From Candidatus Kurthia equi (lineage in GTDB: Bacteria > Bacillota > Bacilli > Bacillales_A > Planococcaceae), in NCBI GenBank assembly GCA_018065935.1, contig JAGHSJ010000205.1, positions 1 to 36,858 on the forward strand: a stretch of DNA of 36,858 nt. Direction: 5' to 3'. The translations under genes were made by a program, and so were the position numbers. This document shows, piece after piece, positions 8,464-18,341 of the stretch (positions are counted from its first letter, which is position 1; the number at the start of each line of letters is the position of its first letter). The notes beneath the pieces were generated by a model, which worked only from the letters and a program-made list of their open reading frames with translations, was not told the origin of the DNA and did not search any database.

Positions 8464-9423
8464 ATGACAAAAATCGCTTTTATTTTTCCAGGACAAGGTT
8501 CACAAACAGTAGGTATGGGTGCGGAATTAATCGCTGCTCATGATGTGAGTAAACAAATGTACAATAAAGCGGATGATTTGCTTGGTTTTGAATTATCGAA
8601 ATTAATGTTAGAAGGACCAAAAGAGGAATTAACTTTAACGTATCATGCACAACCGGCATTATTGACAACGGGTGTTATGGTAGCCGAAAGATTAATGGAA
8701 AATGGAATTTCTCCAGATTTTACTGCTGGACATAGCTTAGGTGAATATTCTGCTCTTGTTGCCTCACGCGTCATGAGTTTTGAAAATGCTGTTGTTGCAG
8801 TACATAAACGAGGCGTTTTTATGAATGAAGCAGTTCCTGCCGGTCAAGGTACAATGGCAGCGGTATTAGGTCTAGATGCTGAAGCCTTAAAAGCAGTAAC
8901 AGATAGTGTAACAAGTGAATTAGGTGAAGTTGTACAATTGGCTAATTTAAATTGCCCAGGACAAATTGTTATTTCAGGAACAGTGAAAGCAGTTGAAGCA
9001 GCTGGTGTGAAGGCGAAGGAAGCTGGAGCACGTCGTGTATTACCATTGGTAGTTAGCGGACCATTCCATTCAGAATTAATGCGTCCAGCGGCGGCCGAGT
9101 TAAAAGGTATGTTAGATACCGTTGAAATGACAGATGCAAAAGTACCTGTTATTGCCAACGTAACTGCTGCTCCTGTAACAAAAGCATCAGAAGTCCGTCA
9201 ATTATTAGTTGAACAATTATATTCACCTGTACGTTGGGAAGAAACTGTTCGCCAATTGATTGCGAATGGTGTAGACACATTTATTGAATGTGGACCTGGA
9301 AAAGTATTAAGTGGTTTAGTTAAAAAAGTAGATCGTCAATTAACGACTTACTGTGTATATGATGAAGAAACGCTTCAAACAGTAATTGAAGCATCAAAGG
9401 AGTGGAATACGAGTGAAGTTTAA
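8464..9423 (+). CDS. fabD: Malonyl-CoA:ACP transacylase FabD
   Basis: FabD moves the malonyl group from CoA to acyl carrier protein for fatty acid elongation. In the 319-residue product the oxyanion block FPGQGSQ is at residues 8-14, the nucleophile Ser91 sits in GHSLGEYSA, and His202 in SGPFHSELM completes the pair. The ATG follows AAAGGAG at 8449-8455. The last 11 bases overlap fabG. It uses the same metabolite, malonyl-CoA, that FapR senses. Confidence 0.96.
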   Translation: MTKIAFIFPGQGSQTVGMGAELIAAHDVSKQMYNKADDLLGFELSKLMLEGPKEELTLTYHAQPALLTTGVMVAERLMENGISPDFTAGHSLGEYSALVASRVMSFENAVVAVHKRGVFMNEAVPAGQGTMAAVLGLDAEALKAVTDSVTSELGEVVQLANLNCPGQIVISGTVKAVEAAGVKAKEAGARRVLPLVVSGPFHSELMRPAAAELKGMLDTVEMTDAKVPVIANVTAAPVTKASEVRQLLVEQLYSPVRWEETVRQLIANGVDTFIECGPGKVLSGLVKKVDRQLTTYCVYDEETLQTVIEASKEWNTSEV

Positions 9424-10156
9424 TGATAAAACAGCAATCGTCACAGGCGCATCTAGAGGGATAGGTCGCGAAATCGCATTACAACTTGCTTCAGAAGGTG
9501 CAAAAGTTATCGTTAATTACAGTGGCTCCAAGGAGAAGGCTGAAGCTGTTGTGACTGAAATTGTAACAGCTGGTGGTCAAGCAATTGCTGTACAGGCAAA
9601 TGTGGCAGACGCAGATGATGTAAAATCATTAGTTGCAGCAACAATGGATGCTTTTGGTTCAATTGATATTTTAGTGAATAATGCTGGAATTACACGCGAT
9701 AATTTAATTATGCGTATGAAAGAGGAAGATTTTGATGCGGTTATTAATACAAATCTAAAATCAGTCTTCTTATGTACAAAAGCGGTAAGTCGTCAAATGA
9801 TGAAACAACGTACAGGAAGTATTATTAACATGGCATCTATTGTAGGTGTAGCAGGAAATGCAGGACAGGCGAATTACGTCGCTTCAAAAGCGGGTGTCAT
9901 CGGTCTAACGAAAACAACAGCGAAGGAATTTGCGCCACGTAATATTCGTGTAAATGCGATTGCTCCTGGTTTTATCGAAACAGAAATGACGGCAGCTTTA
10001 CCTGAAGAGGTGAAAGCATCTATGCTAACACAAATTCCTTTGGCTAAATTAGGTCAAGCAAAAGAAGTGGCAAAAGTCGTAGCATTCTTGGCTTCTGATG
10101 ATGCAAGTTATATGACGGGTCAAACCTTACATGTTGATGGCGGTATGGTCATGTAA
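9413..10156 (+). CDS. fabG: 3-oxoacyl-ACP reductase FabG
   Basis: FabG reduces 3-oxoacyl-ACP with NADPH. This 247-residue short-chain dehydrogenase has the cofactor motif TGASRGIG (11-18), NNAG near 88-91, catalytic Ser142 in INMASIVG, and Tyr155 and Lys159 in NYVASK. The GTG at 9413 is chosen because AAAGGAG lies 9 nt upstream and the product begins in the family position; the frame is open further upstream but would add nine unlikely residues. It overlaps fabD by 11 bases and closes the FapR-controlled group. Confidence 0.95.
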   Translation: MKFNDKTAIVTGASRGIGREIALQLASEGAKVIVNYSGSKEKAEAVVTEIVTAGGQAIAVQANVADADDVKSLVAATMDAFGSIDILVNNAGITRDNLIMRMKEEDFDAVINTNLKSVFLCTKAVSRQMMKQRTGSIINMASIVGVAGNAGQANYVASKAGVIGLTKTTAKEFAPRNIRVNAIAPGFIETEMTAALPEEVKASMLTQIPLAKLGQAKEVAKVVAFLASDDASYMTGQTLHVDGGMVM

Positions 10157-10187
10157 TTTTTTTAGCAAAAAGGTTCAAAAGTATATA

Positions 10188-10216
10188 TTAAAAATCGTGA
10201 GAGTGTTGTATACTAT
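10188..10216 (+). promoter_or_regulatory. Predicted acpP promoter
   Basis: TTAAAA (10188-10193), 17 bp, TACTAT (10211-10216); an overlapping TATACT sits at 10209-10214. The start would fall near 10223, at the left edge of a perfect palindrome. Confidence 0.5.
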
Positions 10217-10221
10217 ACAAA

Positions 10222-10238
10222 AAGTGGTCAGACCACTT
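10222..10238. repeat. Perfect 17-bp palindrome at the acpP start site
   Basis: AAGTGGTC-A-GACCACTT. It begins within a few bases of the predicted transcription start, so it could be an operator, or in RNA a 7-bp hairpin with loop CAG at the 5' end of the acpP leader. Confidence 0.85.
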
Positions 10239-10274
10239 AGTTGAACAGATTATCATTGAGAGGAGGTGTTTATT

Positions 10275-10511
10275 TTGGCTACAGTACTTGAACGTGTAAC
10301 AAAAGTGGTCGTTGACCGTCTTGGTGTTGACGAAAGCGAAGTGAAATTAGAGGCTTCTTTCAAAGATGATCTAGGTGCAGACTCATTAGATGTTGTTGAG
10401 TTAGTAATGGAACTTGAAGAAGAATTTGATATGCAAATCGAAGATGAGGACGCTGAGAAAATTTCAACAGTTGGAACAGCAGTATCATTCATCGAGAGCA
10501 AAATTGGCTAA
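10275..10511 (+). CDS. acpP: Acyl carrier protein
   Basis: AcpP carries growing acyl chains on a 4'-phosphopantetheine arm. The 78-residue acidic protein has Ser37 in the attachment motif GADSLD and the family helices before and after it. The start is TTG with AGGAGG 8 nt upstream (10261-10266); a GTG nine bases earlier overlaps the RBS and is rejected. Its own promoter and a strong terminator suggest an abundant monocistronic message, apart from possible read-through from fabG, as no terminator lies between them. Confidence 0.97.
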   Translation: MATVLERVTKVVVDRLGVDESEVKLEASFKDDLGADSLDVVELVMELEEEFDMQIEDEDAEKISTVGTAVSFIESKIG

Positions 10512-10573
10512 TTCAATTTTTATGACCGGATTACGGGCATAATTTAGATAAGCAAAATAATTCTTTTAATGAT

Positions 10574-10602
10574 AAAGAGTCTGCTTCGGCAGGCTCTTTT
10601 TT
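10574..10602 (+). terminator. Intrinsic terminator after acpP
   Basis: AAAGAG-T-CTGC and GCAG-G-CTCTTT pair around a TTCG tetraloop, followed by T to 10602. Confidence 0.92.
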
Positions 10603-10662
10603 ATTTGGAATAGATGCAAACAGAGGATTTTATGACTTAAAATGTAAAGGGAAATAATATTT

Positions 10663-10691
10663 TTGCACTATTTGTGATAAACGAGTAGAAT
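10663..10691 (+). promoter_or_regulatory. Predicted rnc-smc-ftsY promoter
   Basis: TTGCAC (10663-10668), 17 bp, TAGAAT (10686-10691). Expected start near 10698, which rules out an upstream ATG at 10697 as the rnc start. Confidence 0.6.
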
Positions 10692-10732
10692 TAGCTATGT
10701 ACGTAAGCAAACAAATAAGAAGGTTGATAAAA

Positions 10733-11485
10733 ATGAGAATTGAAGAATTGTCTCAAAAAAATGGAGCGATTTCGGAAAACGCTAAGAATAAATTTGAAGA
10801 GTTACAAAGTATTTTAAACTTGAATTTCAGCAACAAAAATCTATTGTATAATGCTTTCACTCACTCATCTTTTGTAAATGAACACAGAAGAAAAAACTTT
10901 GAGGATAACGAAAGATTAGAATTTTTAGGTGATGCTGTATTAGAGCTAACTGTTTCTAAGTTTTTATTCTTACTATTTCCTAAAATGACAGAAGGCGAAT
11001 TAACTAAATTACGAGCAGCAATTGTTTGTGAGCCATCACTAGTGAATTTTGCCAATGAATTAAATTTTGGTCATTATGTATTACTAGGTAAAGGTGAGGA
11101 ACTTACAGGTGGTCGCGAACGCCCTGCATTATTAGCAGATTGCTTTGAAGCATTTATTGGTGCGTTATATTTAGACCAAGGTTTAGAAACAGTTGTAGGA
11201 TTTTTGGAAAAAGTCGTATTTCCTAAAGTTGAGCTCGGTACTTTTTCTCAAGTTGTGGACTTTAAAAGTCAACTTCAAGAAATGGTCCAGCAAACAAATA
11301 CAGGTGTCCTTTCTTATGAAATCGTCAAAGAAAATGGCCCTGCACACAATCGTACCTTCGTTTCAAAAGTTATTTTAAATGGTAACGAATTAGGAGAAGG
11401 ACATGGTAAATCGAAGAAGGAAGCTGAACAAAAAGCTGCGCAAACTGCTATGCGCGCGCTGAAAGAGCAGTTCCCTAAAGAATAG
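10733..11485 (+). CDS. rnc: Ribonuclease III
   Basis: RNase III cuts double-stranded RNA, including rRNA precursors. The 250-residue product has the signature [13 protein letters not shown] at residues 59-71, further acidic metal ligands in the catalytic domain, and a C-terminal double-stranded RNA binding domain (about 178-250) ending with [14 protein letters not shown] start at ATG 10733 because AAGAAGG precedes it and the resulting length is close to the Bacillus protein; the longer frame from 10697 would begin at the predicted transcription start. It is the first gene of an rnc-smc-ftsY unit. Confidence 0.95.
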   Translation: MRIEELSQKNGAISENAKNKFEELQSILNLNFSNKNLLYNAFTHSSFVNEHRRKNFEDNERLEFLGDAVLELTVSKFLFLLFPKMTEGELTKLRAAIVCEPSLVNFANELNFGHYVLLGKGEELTGGRERPALLADCFEAFIGALYLDQGLETVVGFLEKVVFPKVELGTFSQVVDFKSQLQEMVQQTNTGVLSYEIVKENGPAHNRTFVSKVILNGNELGEGHGKSKKEAEQKAAQTAMRALKEQFPKE

Positions 11486-11498
11486 TGAGGGATGAGTT

Positions 11499-14400
11499 TT
11501 GTATCTTAAACGGCTAGAAGTGATCGGCTTTAAATCATTTGCTGAACGAATCGGCATTGATTTTGTACCGGGTGTTACGGCTGTTGTTGGTCCTAATGGG
11601 AGTGGCAAGAGTAATGTAACCGACGCAATTCGCTGGGTTTTAGGTGAACAGTCCGCAAAATCTCTTCGTGGTACCAAAATGGAGGATATTATTTTTGCTG
11701 GAAGTGACTCACGTAAACCGCTTAATTTTGCAGAAGTTTCTCTCGTACTTGATAATGAAGACGAACGTTTACCTATTCCTTACAATGAGGTAAGCGTAAC
11801 TCGTCGTGTTTATCGTTCTGGAGAGAGCGAGTATTTATTAAACAAACAATCTTGTAGACTGAAAGACATTACAGACCTCTTCCTAGACTCTGGTTTAGGT
11901 AAAGAGGCCTTCTCTATCATTTCTCAAGGTCGTGTGGATGAAATTTTAAATAGTAAACCTGATGACCGACGAGCAATTTTTGAAGAAGCAGCAGGTGTTT
12001 TGAAATACAAAAAACGCCGTAAAAAAGCGGAACATAAATTATTTGAAACAGATGATAATTTACATCGTGTCCTCGATATTTTACATGAATTAGATGAGCG
12101 TATTGAACCTCTTGAAATCCAAGCCTCAGCGGCAAAAGATTATTTAGAGATGAAGAAAAGCTTACGTGAGTTTGACATTGGTGTATTAATTCATGATATT
12201 GAAGCAATCGATGTGCGAATGGATGAATTATTAAAAAATAAATCGATTTGGGATGGCAAGGAACAACAACAGGCGCAGGCGATTGTTTTAGCAGATCAAC
12301 AGCTAACGCAATTGAAAGATACACTCATGCAGTTGGACCATACGCTAGATACCGATCGTTCGCATCTTGTAGAAGTAAGTACGCAGTATGAGCGTTTACA
12401 AGGGAATCAAAAATTATTTGCTGAAAAACAAAAAAACGCATCTGAACAATTAGCTAAATTAAAGCAATCTTTAGAGCAGGCAACGAGCAATAAAGAAAAT
12501 TGGCAAAAGTCATTGTTTGAAAAAGAAGCGAAGTTAAGCAAGGCAAAAGATTTATTAAATGGCTTACGCAAAGAAATTAAAGAACTTGAAAATCATTTGA
12601 ATCGCTCAACCGATGAAGTAAATGCTGAAATCGAAGAAAAGCGAAGTACATACATTGAGCTTCTTAGTCAAAAAGCAGCTACAAGTAATGAACTGAAAAG
12701 TATTGAACAACAAATCAATCAACAAATGCAATCCGATGAAAAAATGTCACATAAATCGACAGAACTTTCAACGAATCTTCAAGAGGCGAAAAAACATCTG
12801 GCTGAAATTGAACCTGTGTTAAATCGTTTACAACAGGAATTAGCTGAGCAACTAAAAGATTATCAAGCAACGCAAGCAACGCTTCAACATGCCAACAAAG
12901 AATTACAGGAAAAACAACGTTTGTTATATGAAGGCTATAATCATATTCAAAAATTACGTTCACGTCGCGATACGTTAGCGGAATTAGATGCAGATTTTTC
13001 TGGTTTCTATCAAGGGGTTAAAGAAGTCTTAAAAGCGAGAGAAAATAATAAGCTACAAGGTATTCATGGAGCAGTAGCAGAAATCGTTCACGTAGAAGGT
13101 ATTTATACAACGGCCATTGAAACGGCATTAGGCGCAGCGTCACAACATATTGTGACAAATACAGATACAGATGCGAAATCGGCAATTCGTTATTTAAAAC
13201 AAGCTAAATCAGGACGTGCTACCTTCCTCCCGTTGAATATTATGAAATCAAGAAAAATAGCGAAACATGCGATTCAGTCAGCTGCTGAACATCCTGCGTT
13301 TATAAATACAGCGGATGAATTGGTATCATTTGATGAAAAATTCCGTACAATTGCCGAACATTTATTAGGTCATGTCATTATCGCGAAAGATTTAGATGGT
13401 GCTACTCAAATTGCAAAATTCGTTAATTATCGTTACCGTGTCGTAACTTTAGATGGCGATGTTGTCAATGCGGGTGGTTCGATGTCTGGTGGTGGATCGA
13501 ATAAACAGCAAAGCACTGTGTTTAGTCGAAAAGCAGAGCTAGAAAAACTACAGGAAAATCTTGTAGGAATGGAAGCTTCTATTATTCAAGCTGAAAAAGT
13601 AGTGGCAGATTGGAAGGCTAAATCTGTGTCTGCTGCTTCATTAGTAGAAGTGCAACAAGATCATGGTGAGCAGTTACGTAAACAAGTAAATGAACTAGAA
13701 GCAGAGCATCTTCGCTATGAGTCGCAAATGACGATGCTTGAGCAAAGTCTATCTATTTACGGCTCATCTCAACAGGATTCTACTTCTCGTCATTCAGAGC
13801 TTGTGCTGAAAAAAGAAGCGCTAGAGCTAGAGTTAACTTCTCTTGTTCAGCAAATCGAAGACATGGATGCACATATAAAACAACTGAATGTATTAAAACA
13901 ACAAAGTGAATCTGCAAGAGATGAATTGCTAAATGAACTTGCAAATAAACGCGAACAAAGTGCACAAGCAACTGGGAAATACGATAGTATTTATATTTCT
14001 ACTGAAGAAACGCGTAAGCATTTTGATGTGGCAGCAACAGAGGTTGCTGAAATTCGTCGTGAAATTGAATTTGTGGCGAAAAGTGATCTACCTGAAAACA
14101 TGTCGGAAGAAAGTTTCCAAGTGGAAATTAAAAACCAATTGTTAACAAAACAACAGCTAGAACAATCAATTAATGCAAATAAAGTGAAACGCACAGAGCT
14201 TCAAGCAAAATTAGAGGAAGATACGAAGCAATTAAAAGAATTGCAACGTATTCACCGCAATGTTGTAGATGAGCAAAGTACGGTAAAAGTAGCTTTAGGG
14301 AAAATTGAAGTACAACGTACCAATGCAATTGAACAATTGGCAAGTAATTATGAATTAACATACGAGGAAGCTTTATTAGAACCAGCTTTAGAGGTGGAAC

Positions 14401-15062
14401 TTGATGTAGCTCGCCGTAAAGTTCATTTATTAACACAGTCGATTAAAGAATTGGGCGATGTTAATGTCTCAGCAATTGAAGAGTATGAAACAGTTTCTGA
14501 ACGTCATACATTCTTAAGCGAACAGCATAAGGATTTACTTGAAGCGAAAGATACACTTCATGAGGCCATTCGTGAAATGGATCATGAAATGACCATTCGT
14601 TTCAGCAAAACGTTTAAAGAAATTCGTGCACACTTCCAAGATGTCTTTAAAGAATTATTCCGTGGTGGTAAAGCTGATTTAGTTTTACTTGACCCAGATA
14701 ATCTTTTGGAATCAGGTATCGAAATTGTCGCACAGCCTCCAGGTAAAAAACTGCAAAACTTGGCCCTACTGTCAGGTGGCGAACGTGCATTTACAGCAAT
14801 TGCATTATTATTTGCTATTTTAAGAACACGTCCTGTCCCATTCTGTATTTTAGATGAGGTCGAGGCTGCGCTTGATGAAGCAAACGTAGCGCGTTATAGT
14901 CAATACTTGAAGGAATTCAGTACGGAGACACAATTCATTGTTATTACCCATAAAAAAGTAACAATGGAAGGCGCCGATGTTCTGTATGGTATTACAATGC
15001 AAGAACGCGGTGTATCTAAAATAGTATCCGTTAAATTAGAACAACAAGAAACAGTGTCCTAA
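11499..15062 (+). CDS. smc: Chromosome segregation ATPase Smc
   Basis: Smc forms the core of the condensin complex with ScpA and ScpB, which are not in this window. The 1187-residue protein has Walker A GPNGSGKS at 31-38, a long coiled coil (about 170-500), a hinge domain (about 500-665), a second coiled coil (about 670-1000), the ABC signature LSGGERAF near 1091, and Walker B FCILDEVEAALDEAN near 1113. The start is TTG with GTGAGGG upstream, giving the standard MYLKRLEVIGFKSF N-terminus. ftsY follows after 14 nt. Several minus-strand open frames inside this gene are shadows. Confidence 0.97.
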   Translation: MYLKRLEVIGFKSFAERIGIDFVPGVTAVVGPNGSGKSNVTDAIRWVLGEQSAKSLRGTKMEDIIFAGSDSRKPLNFAEVSLVLDNEDERLPIPYNEVSVTRRVYRSGESEYLLNKQSCRLKDITDLFLDSGLGKEAFSIISQGRVDEILNSKPDDRRAIFEEAAGVLKYKKRRKKAEHKLFETDDNLHRVLDILHELDERIEPLEIQASAAKDYLEMKKSLREFDIGVLIHDIEAIDVRMDELLKNKSIWDGKEQQQAQAIVLADQQLTQLKDTLMQLDHTLDTDRSHLVEVSTQYERLQGNQKLFAEKQKNASEQLAKLKQSLEQATSNKENWQKSLFEKEAKLSKAKDLLNGLRKEIKELENHLNRSTDEVNAEIEEKRSTYIELLSQKAATSNELKSIEQQINQQMQSDEKMSHKSTELSTNLQEAKKHLAEIEPVLNRLQQELAEQLKDYQATQATLQHANKELQEKQRLLYEGYNHIQKLRSRRDTLAELDADFSGFYQGVKEVLKARENNKLQGIHGAVAEIVHVEGIYTTAIETALGAASQHIVTNTDTDAKSAIRYLKQAKSGRATFLPLNIMKSRKIAKHAIQSAAEHPAFINTADELVSFDEKFRTIAEHLLGHVIIAKDLDGATQIAKFVNYRYRVVTLDGDVVNAGGSMSGGGSNKQQSTVFSRKAELEKLQENLVGMEASIIQAEKVVADWKAKSVSAASLVEVQQDHGEQLRKQVNELEAEHLRYESQMTMLEQSLSIYGSSQQDSTSRHSELVLKKEALELELTSLVQQIEDMDAHIKQLNVLKQQSESARDELLNELANKREQSAQATGKYDSIYISTEETRKHFDVAATEVAEIRREIEFVAKSDLPENMSEESFQVEIKNQLLTKQQLEQSINANKVKRTELQAKLEEDTKQLKELQRIHRNVVDEQSTVKVALGKIEVQRTNAIEQLASNYELTYEEALLEPALEVELDVARRKVHLLTQSIKELGDVNVSAIEEYETVSERHTFLSEQHKDLLEAKDTLHEAIREMDHEMTIRFSKTFKEIRAHFQDVFKELFRGGKADLVLLDPDNLLESGIEIVAQPPGKKLQNLALLSGGERAFTAIALLFAILRTRPVPFCILDEVEAALDEANVARYSQYLKEFSTETQFIVITHKKVTMEGADVLYGITMQERGVSKIVSVKLEQQETVS

Positions 15063-15076
15063 AGGAGCGAATAAAC

Positions 15077-16429
15077 ATGAGCTTTTTAAAGCGAATGAAA
15101 GAAAAATTGATGGGTACACCGTCAAAAGAAGAAGTTAAACAACAAGAGGAATTACAAGTAGAGGAAACTTCTGCTGATGAATTATCAAATAACGCTTCAG
15201 AATCGACTGTAACGGCAGATAGTCATAATACCAATGAAACTACTAATGAAGTTGAAGAAGCTGTAGAAGAAGCTGTAGAAGAGCCAAAACAACAAGAATC
15301 CATTGTAACTGAAGTTGTAGAGCAACCAACTAGTGAAAAAGACCAAGAAGTAGTAGCTGGAAATCAGATTGAAGAGGTAGCAGCTGAAGACACACAATTA
15401 CCAGAAGTCATTGAGGAAGCTAAGACGAATCAACCAGAGAAAAAAGGCTGGTTTAAATCTGCCTTTTCTATCACAGAAAAATTCAAAAATGGTTTAACAA
15501 AAACGCGTGATTCATTTACATCAAAAGTGAATGATTTAGTAGCGAAATATCGTACAGTTGACGAAGATTTCTTTGAAGATTTAGAAGAAGTGCTATTACA
15601 AGCGGATGTTGGAATCGAAACAGTTATGGAATTAATTGATATTTTACGTTTTGAAGTGCAAAAGAAAAATATCAAATCAACTGATGGAATCCAAGCATTA
15701 ATCTCTGAAAAACTAGTAGAAATTTACGAGAAAAACGGAGAAGAAAATACCGAGTTACATTTACAGCCTAAAGGGGAATTAACAGTTATTCTTTTCGTAG
15801 GTGTAAATGGCGTTGGTAAAACAACGACTATCGGTAAATTAGCACATCGTTTAAAATCTGAAGGCCGTTCAGTTATGCTTGCTGCAGGAGATACATTCCG
15901 TGCGGGTGCAATTGACCAGCTTCAAGTTTGGGGAGATCGCGTAGGAGTTGATGTTATCAAACAGTCTGAAGGATCAGATCCAGCAGCTGTTATGTATGAT
16001 GCAGTTCATGCCGCGAAAAAACGCGGTGTCGATGTATTGATTTGTGATACAGCGGGCCGACTACAAAATAAAGTCAACTTGATGAAAGAGCTTGAAAAAG
16101 TACATCGAGTGATTTCACGTGAAGTACCAAATGCACCGCATGAAGTGTTACTTGCACTAGATGCAACAACTGGTCAAAATGCACTTGTGCAAGCACGTAC
16201 ATTTAAAGAAGTAACAAAAGTTACGGGTATCGTGTTAACAAAATTGGATGGAACGGCTAAGGGTGGTATCGTTATTGCCATTCGTAATCAATTGCAAATT
16301 CCAGTTAAATTTGTTGGTCTAGGTGAACAAATGGATGATTTACAACCATTTGATCCAGAGCGCTATGTATATGGATTGTTCGCTGATTCAATTGACGAAC
16401 AAATTAAAAAAGAAGAATTAGACGATTAA
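15077..16429 (+). CDS. ftsY: Signal recognition particle receptor FtsY, with long acidic N-terminus
   Basis: FtsY is the GTPase receptor that docks the SRP-ribosome complex at the membrane. The NG domain contains G1 GVNGVGKTTT near residues 241-250, DTAGR near 323 and TKLDGTAKGG near 388. At 450 residues it is about 120 longer than Bacillus subtilis FtsY. The extra length is a Glu/Gln/Thr-rich, low-complexity segment at about residues 18-120, with a short tandem repeat VEEAVEEAVEE near 58-69. This resembles the acidic A domain of the enterobacterial protein, which helps membrane contact. An amphipathic start (MSFLKRMKEKLMG) is also present. It ends the rnc-smc-ftsY unit at a strong terminator. 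Confidence 0.96.
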   Translation: MSFLKRMKEKLMGTPSKEEVKQQEELQVEETSADELSNNASESTVTADSHNTNETTNEVEEAVEEAVEEPKQQESIVTEVVEQPTSEKDQEVVAGNQIEEVAAEDTQLPEVIEEAKTNQPEKKGWFKSAFSITEKFKNGLTKTRDSFTSKVNDLVAKYRTVDEDFFEDLEEVLLQADVGIETVMELIDILRFEVQKKNIKSTDGIQALISEKLVEIYEKNGEENTELHLQPKGELTVILFVGVNGVGKTTTIGKLAHRLKSEGRSVMLAAGDTFRAGAIDQLQVWGDRVGVDVIKQSEGSDPAAVMYDAVHAAKKRGVDVLICDTAGRLQNKVNLMKELEKVHRVISREVPNAPHEVLLALDATTGQNALVQARTFKEVTKVTGIVLTKLDGTAKGGIVIAIRNQLQIPVKFVGLGEQMDDLQPFDPERYVYGLFADSIDEQIKKEELDD

Positions 16430-16445
16430 TTATTCGTTTCGTCAT

Positions 16446-16481
16446 AAAAGGGAGCAGGTGCAAAAGCACGGCTCCCTTTTT
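16446..16481 (+). terminator. Intrinsic terminator after ftsY
   Basis: AAAAGGGAGC (16446-16455) pairs with GCTCCCTTTT (16471-16480), with an inner GTGC-AAAA-GCAC stem, and a T run. Confidence 0.92.
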
Positions 16482-16533
16482 CTCTAGCTGTTGTTATATC
16501 AACGATTATTAGCTTTTGGACAAGTAGTTTTAC

Positions 16534-16562
16534 TTGACAGGAATATGGTTTTTCATTAATAT
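16534..16562 (+). promoter_or_regulatory. Predicted ylxM-ffh promoter
   Basis: A consensus TTGACA (16534-16539), 17 bp, TAATAT (16557-16562). The leader would be about 68 nt. Confidence 0.72.
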
Positions 16563-16636
16563 ACAGAAGAATATGTCTACCGATTTATAAATAGAACGTC
16601 ACATGCTAAAATGAGTATGAGAAAGAGAGGTTGACA

Positions 16637-16969
16637 ATGCTATTAGAAAAAACGACACGTATGAATTTTCTTTTCGACTTTTATCAGGCATTATTAACCG
16701 ATAAACAGCGCAGCTACATGCAACTTTATTATTTAGATGATCTGTCTTTAGGGGAGATTGCTGAATCATATGGTATTTCTCGTCAGGCAGTCTATGATAA
16801 TATTCGTAGAACGGAATCGATGCTAGAAGAGTATGAAGCAAAGCTTGAACTCTTTCATAAATTTAAAAAGAGACAACAAATTACAGAAAAATTATTAAAC
16901 TGCATGAAGAATGAACAACTCGCATCGGAAGAAATGTTTTCCCTTGTTGAACTTCTGAAGCAGGATTAG
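16637..16969 (+). CDS. ylxM: YlxM/UPF0122 family helix-turn-helix protein
   Basis: A 110-residue protein of the YlxM family, almost always next to ffh and thought to act with the SRP. The N-terminus [14 protein letters not shown] and the region [23 protein letters not shown] (about 38-60), which looks like a sigma-factor region 4 helix-turn-helix, are typical. The ATG at 16637 fits the GAGAGG site at 16625-16630; a TTG six bases earlier is in frame but too close to the RBS. ffh starts 12 nt downstream. Its DNA- or RNA-binding target is not known to me. Confidence 0.92.
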   Translation: MLLEKTTRMNFLFDFYQALLTDKQRSYMQLYYLDDLSLGEIAESYGISRQAVYDNIRRTESMLEEYEAKLELFHKFKKRQQITEKLLNCMKNEQLASEEMFSLVELLKQD

Positions 16970-16981
16970 GGGGCGGCAATT

Positions 16982-18337
16982 ATGGCTTTTGAGGGTTTAT
17001 CAGAGCGACTCCAAAATACGATTCAAAAAATTAAAGGTAAAGGGAAAATTAATGAACAAGACGTTAAAGAAATGATGCGTGAAGTTCGTTTTGCCTTAAT
17101 CGAAGCCGATGTAAACTTAAAGGTAGTTAAACAATTTGTGAAGACTGTCAGCGAGCGTGCAGTTGGTCAAGACGTTATGAAGAGCTTAACACCTGGACAA
17201 CAGGTTATTAAAATCGTACAAGATGAGTTAACAAACTTAATGGGTGGCGAGCAAAGTCCAATCAAATTTGCGCCAAAACCACCTACAGTTATCATGATGG
17301 TCGGTTTACAAGGTGCTGGTAAAACAACCACAACAGGTAAATTAGCTAATGTATTACGTAAAAAATATAATAAAAAACCATTGCTAGTTGCAGCAGATAT
17401 TTATCGTCCAGCAGCAGTAAAACAACTAGAAACATTAGGGAAGCAACTAGATATTCCTGTTTTCCAAAAAGGAACAGATGTATCACCAGTTGAAATTGCT
17501 CGCGAAGCAATTGCATACGCAAAAGAACAGCATTTAGATGTTGTTTTAATTGATACAGCAGGTCGTCTGCATATTGATGAAGCTTTAATGCAGGAATTGA
17601 AAGATATTCGTGCAATTAAAGAACCAGATGAAATTTTCTTAGTAGTTGATGCGATGACTGGTCAAGATGCCGTTAATGTTGCCAATAACTTCAATGAAGC
17701 CGTTGGAATTACTGGCGTTGTCTTAACAAAATTAGATGGTGACACACGTGGTGGTGCGGCACTTTCAATTCGTGCAGCAACTCAAAAACCAATTAAATTC
17801 GTCGGTATGGGTGAAAAAATGGATGCACTTGAACCATTCCATCCAAAACGTATGGCTTCACGTATTTTAGGAATGGGTGATGTTTTATCATTAATCGAAA
17901 AAGCACAGGCTGAAGTAGACGAAGATAAGGCAAAAGAATTACAAGAAAAATTCAAAACACAAACATTTACATTTGATGACTTTTTAGAACAAATGTCTCA
18001 AGTGAAAAAAATGGGTCCTTTAGAGGATATTTTGAAAATGATTCCTGGTGTCAATAAAATGAAAGGGCTAGATAATATCAATTTTGATGACAAACAAATT
18101 GATCATATTGAAGCCATTATTCAGTCGATGACAACAGCTGAAAAAACAAATCCTGAAATTATTAATGCAGGGCGTAGAAAACGTATTGCAAAAGGTTCAG
18201 GTTGTTCGGTTCAAGAAGTAAACCGCTTGATTAAACAATTTGATGACATGAAAAAAATGATGAAACAGATGACTGGCATGTCTCCAAAAGGGAAGAAAAA
18301 ATTCAAAATGCCAGGCATGGATTCATTATTTAAATAA
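16982..18337 (+). CDS. ffh: Signal recognition particle protein Ffh
   Basis: Ffh binds signal sequences and 4.5S/6S-type SRP RNA and works with FtsY, which is encoded just upstream. The 451-residue protein has an N domain, G1 GLQGAGKTTTTGK near 107-119, DTAGRLH near 190 and TKLDGDTRGGAAL near 245. The C-terminal M domain (about 300-451) is methionine-rich (MKKMMKQMTGM) and holds the SGCSVQEVNRLIKQF RNA-binding helix. The ATG follows GGGGGCGG. I see no clear terminator after the stop; the next 156 bases hold the rpsP regulatory region. Confidence 0.97.
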   Translation: MAFEGLSERLQNTIQKIKGKGKINEQDVKEMMREVRFALIEADVNLKVVKQFVKTVSERAVGQDVMKSLTPGQQVIKIVQDELTNLMGGEQSPIKFAPKPPTVIMMVGLQGAGKTTTTGKLANVLRKKYNKKPLLVAADIYRPAAVKQLETLGKQLDIPVFQKGTDVSPVEIAREAIAYAKEQHLDVVLIDTAGRLHIDEALMQELKDIRAIKEPDEIFLVVDAMTGQDAVNVANNFNEAVGITGVVLTKLDGDTRGGAALSIRAATQKPIKFVGMGEKMDALEPFHPKRMASRILGMGDVLSLIEKAQAEVDEDKAKELQEKFKTQTFTFDDFLEQMSQVKKMGPLEDILKMIPGVNKMKGLDNINFDDKQIDHIEAIIQSMTTAEKTNPEIINAGRRKRIAKGSGCSVQEVNRLIKQFDDMKKMMKQMTGMSPKGKKKFKMPGMDSLFK

Positions 18338-18341
18338 AAAT

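Noticed and set aside
10697..10732. Longer RNase III start at ATG 10697
   Set aside because: It lies at the predicted transcription start, lacks an RBS and would give a protein longer than the family.
11917..14436. Several minus-strand open frames of 60-135 codons inside smc
   Set aside because: They lie opposite a fully conserved gene, lack RBS and have biased composition from the other strand.
10733..15062. parS centromere site near smc
   Set aside because: I looked for the TGTTCCACGTGAAACA-type palindrome and saw none in the window.
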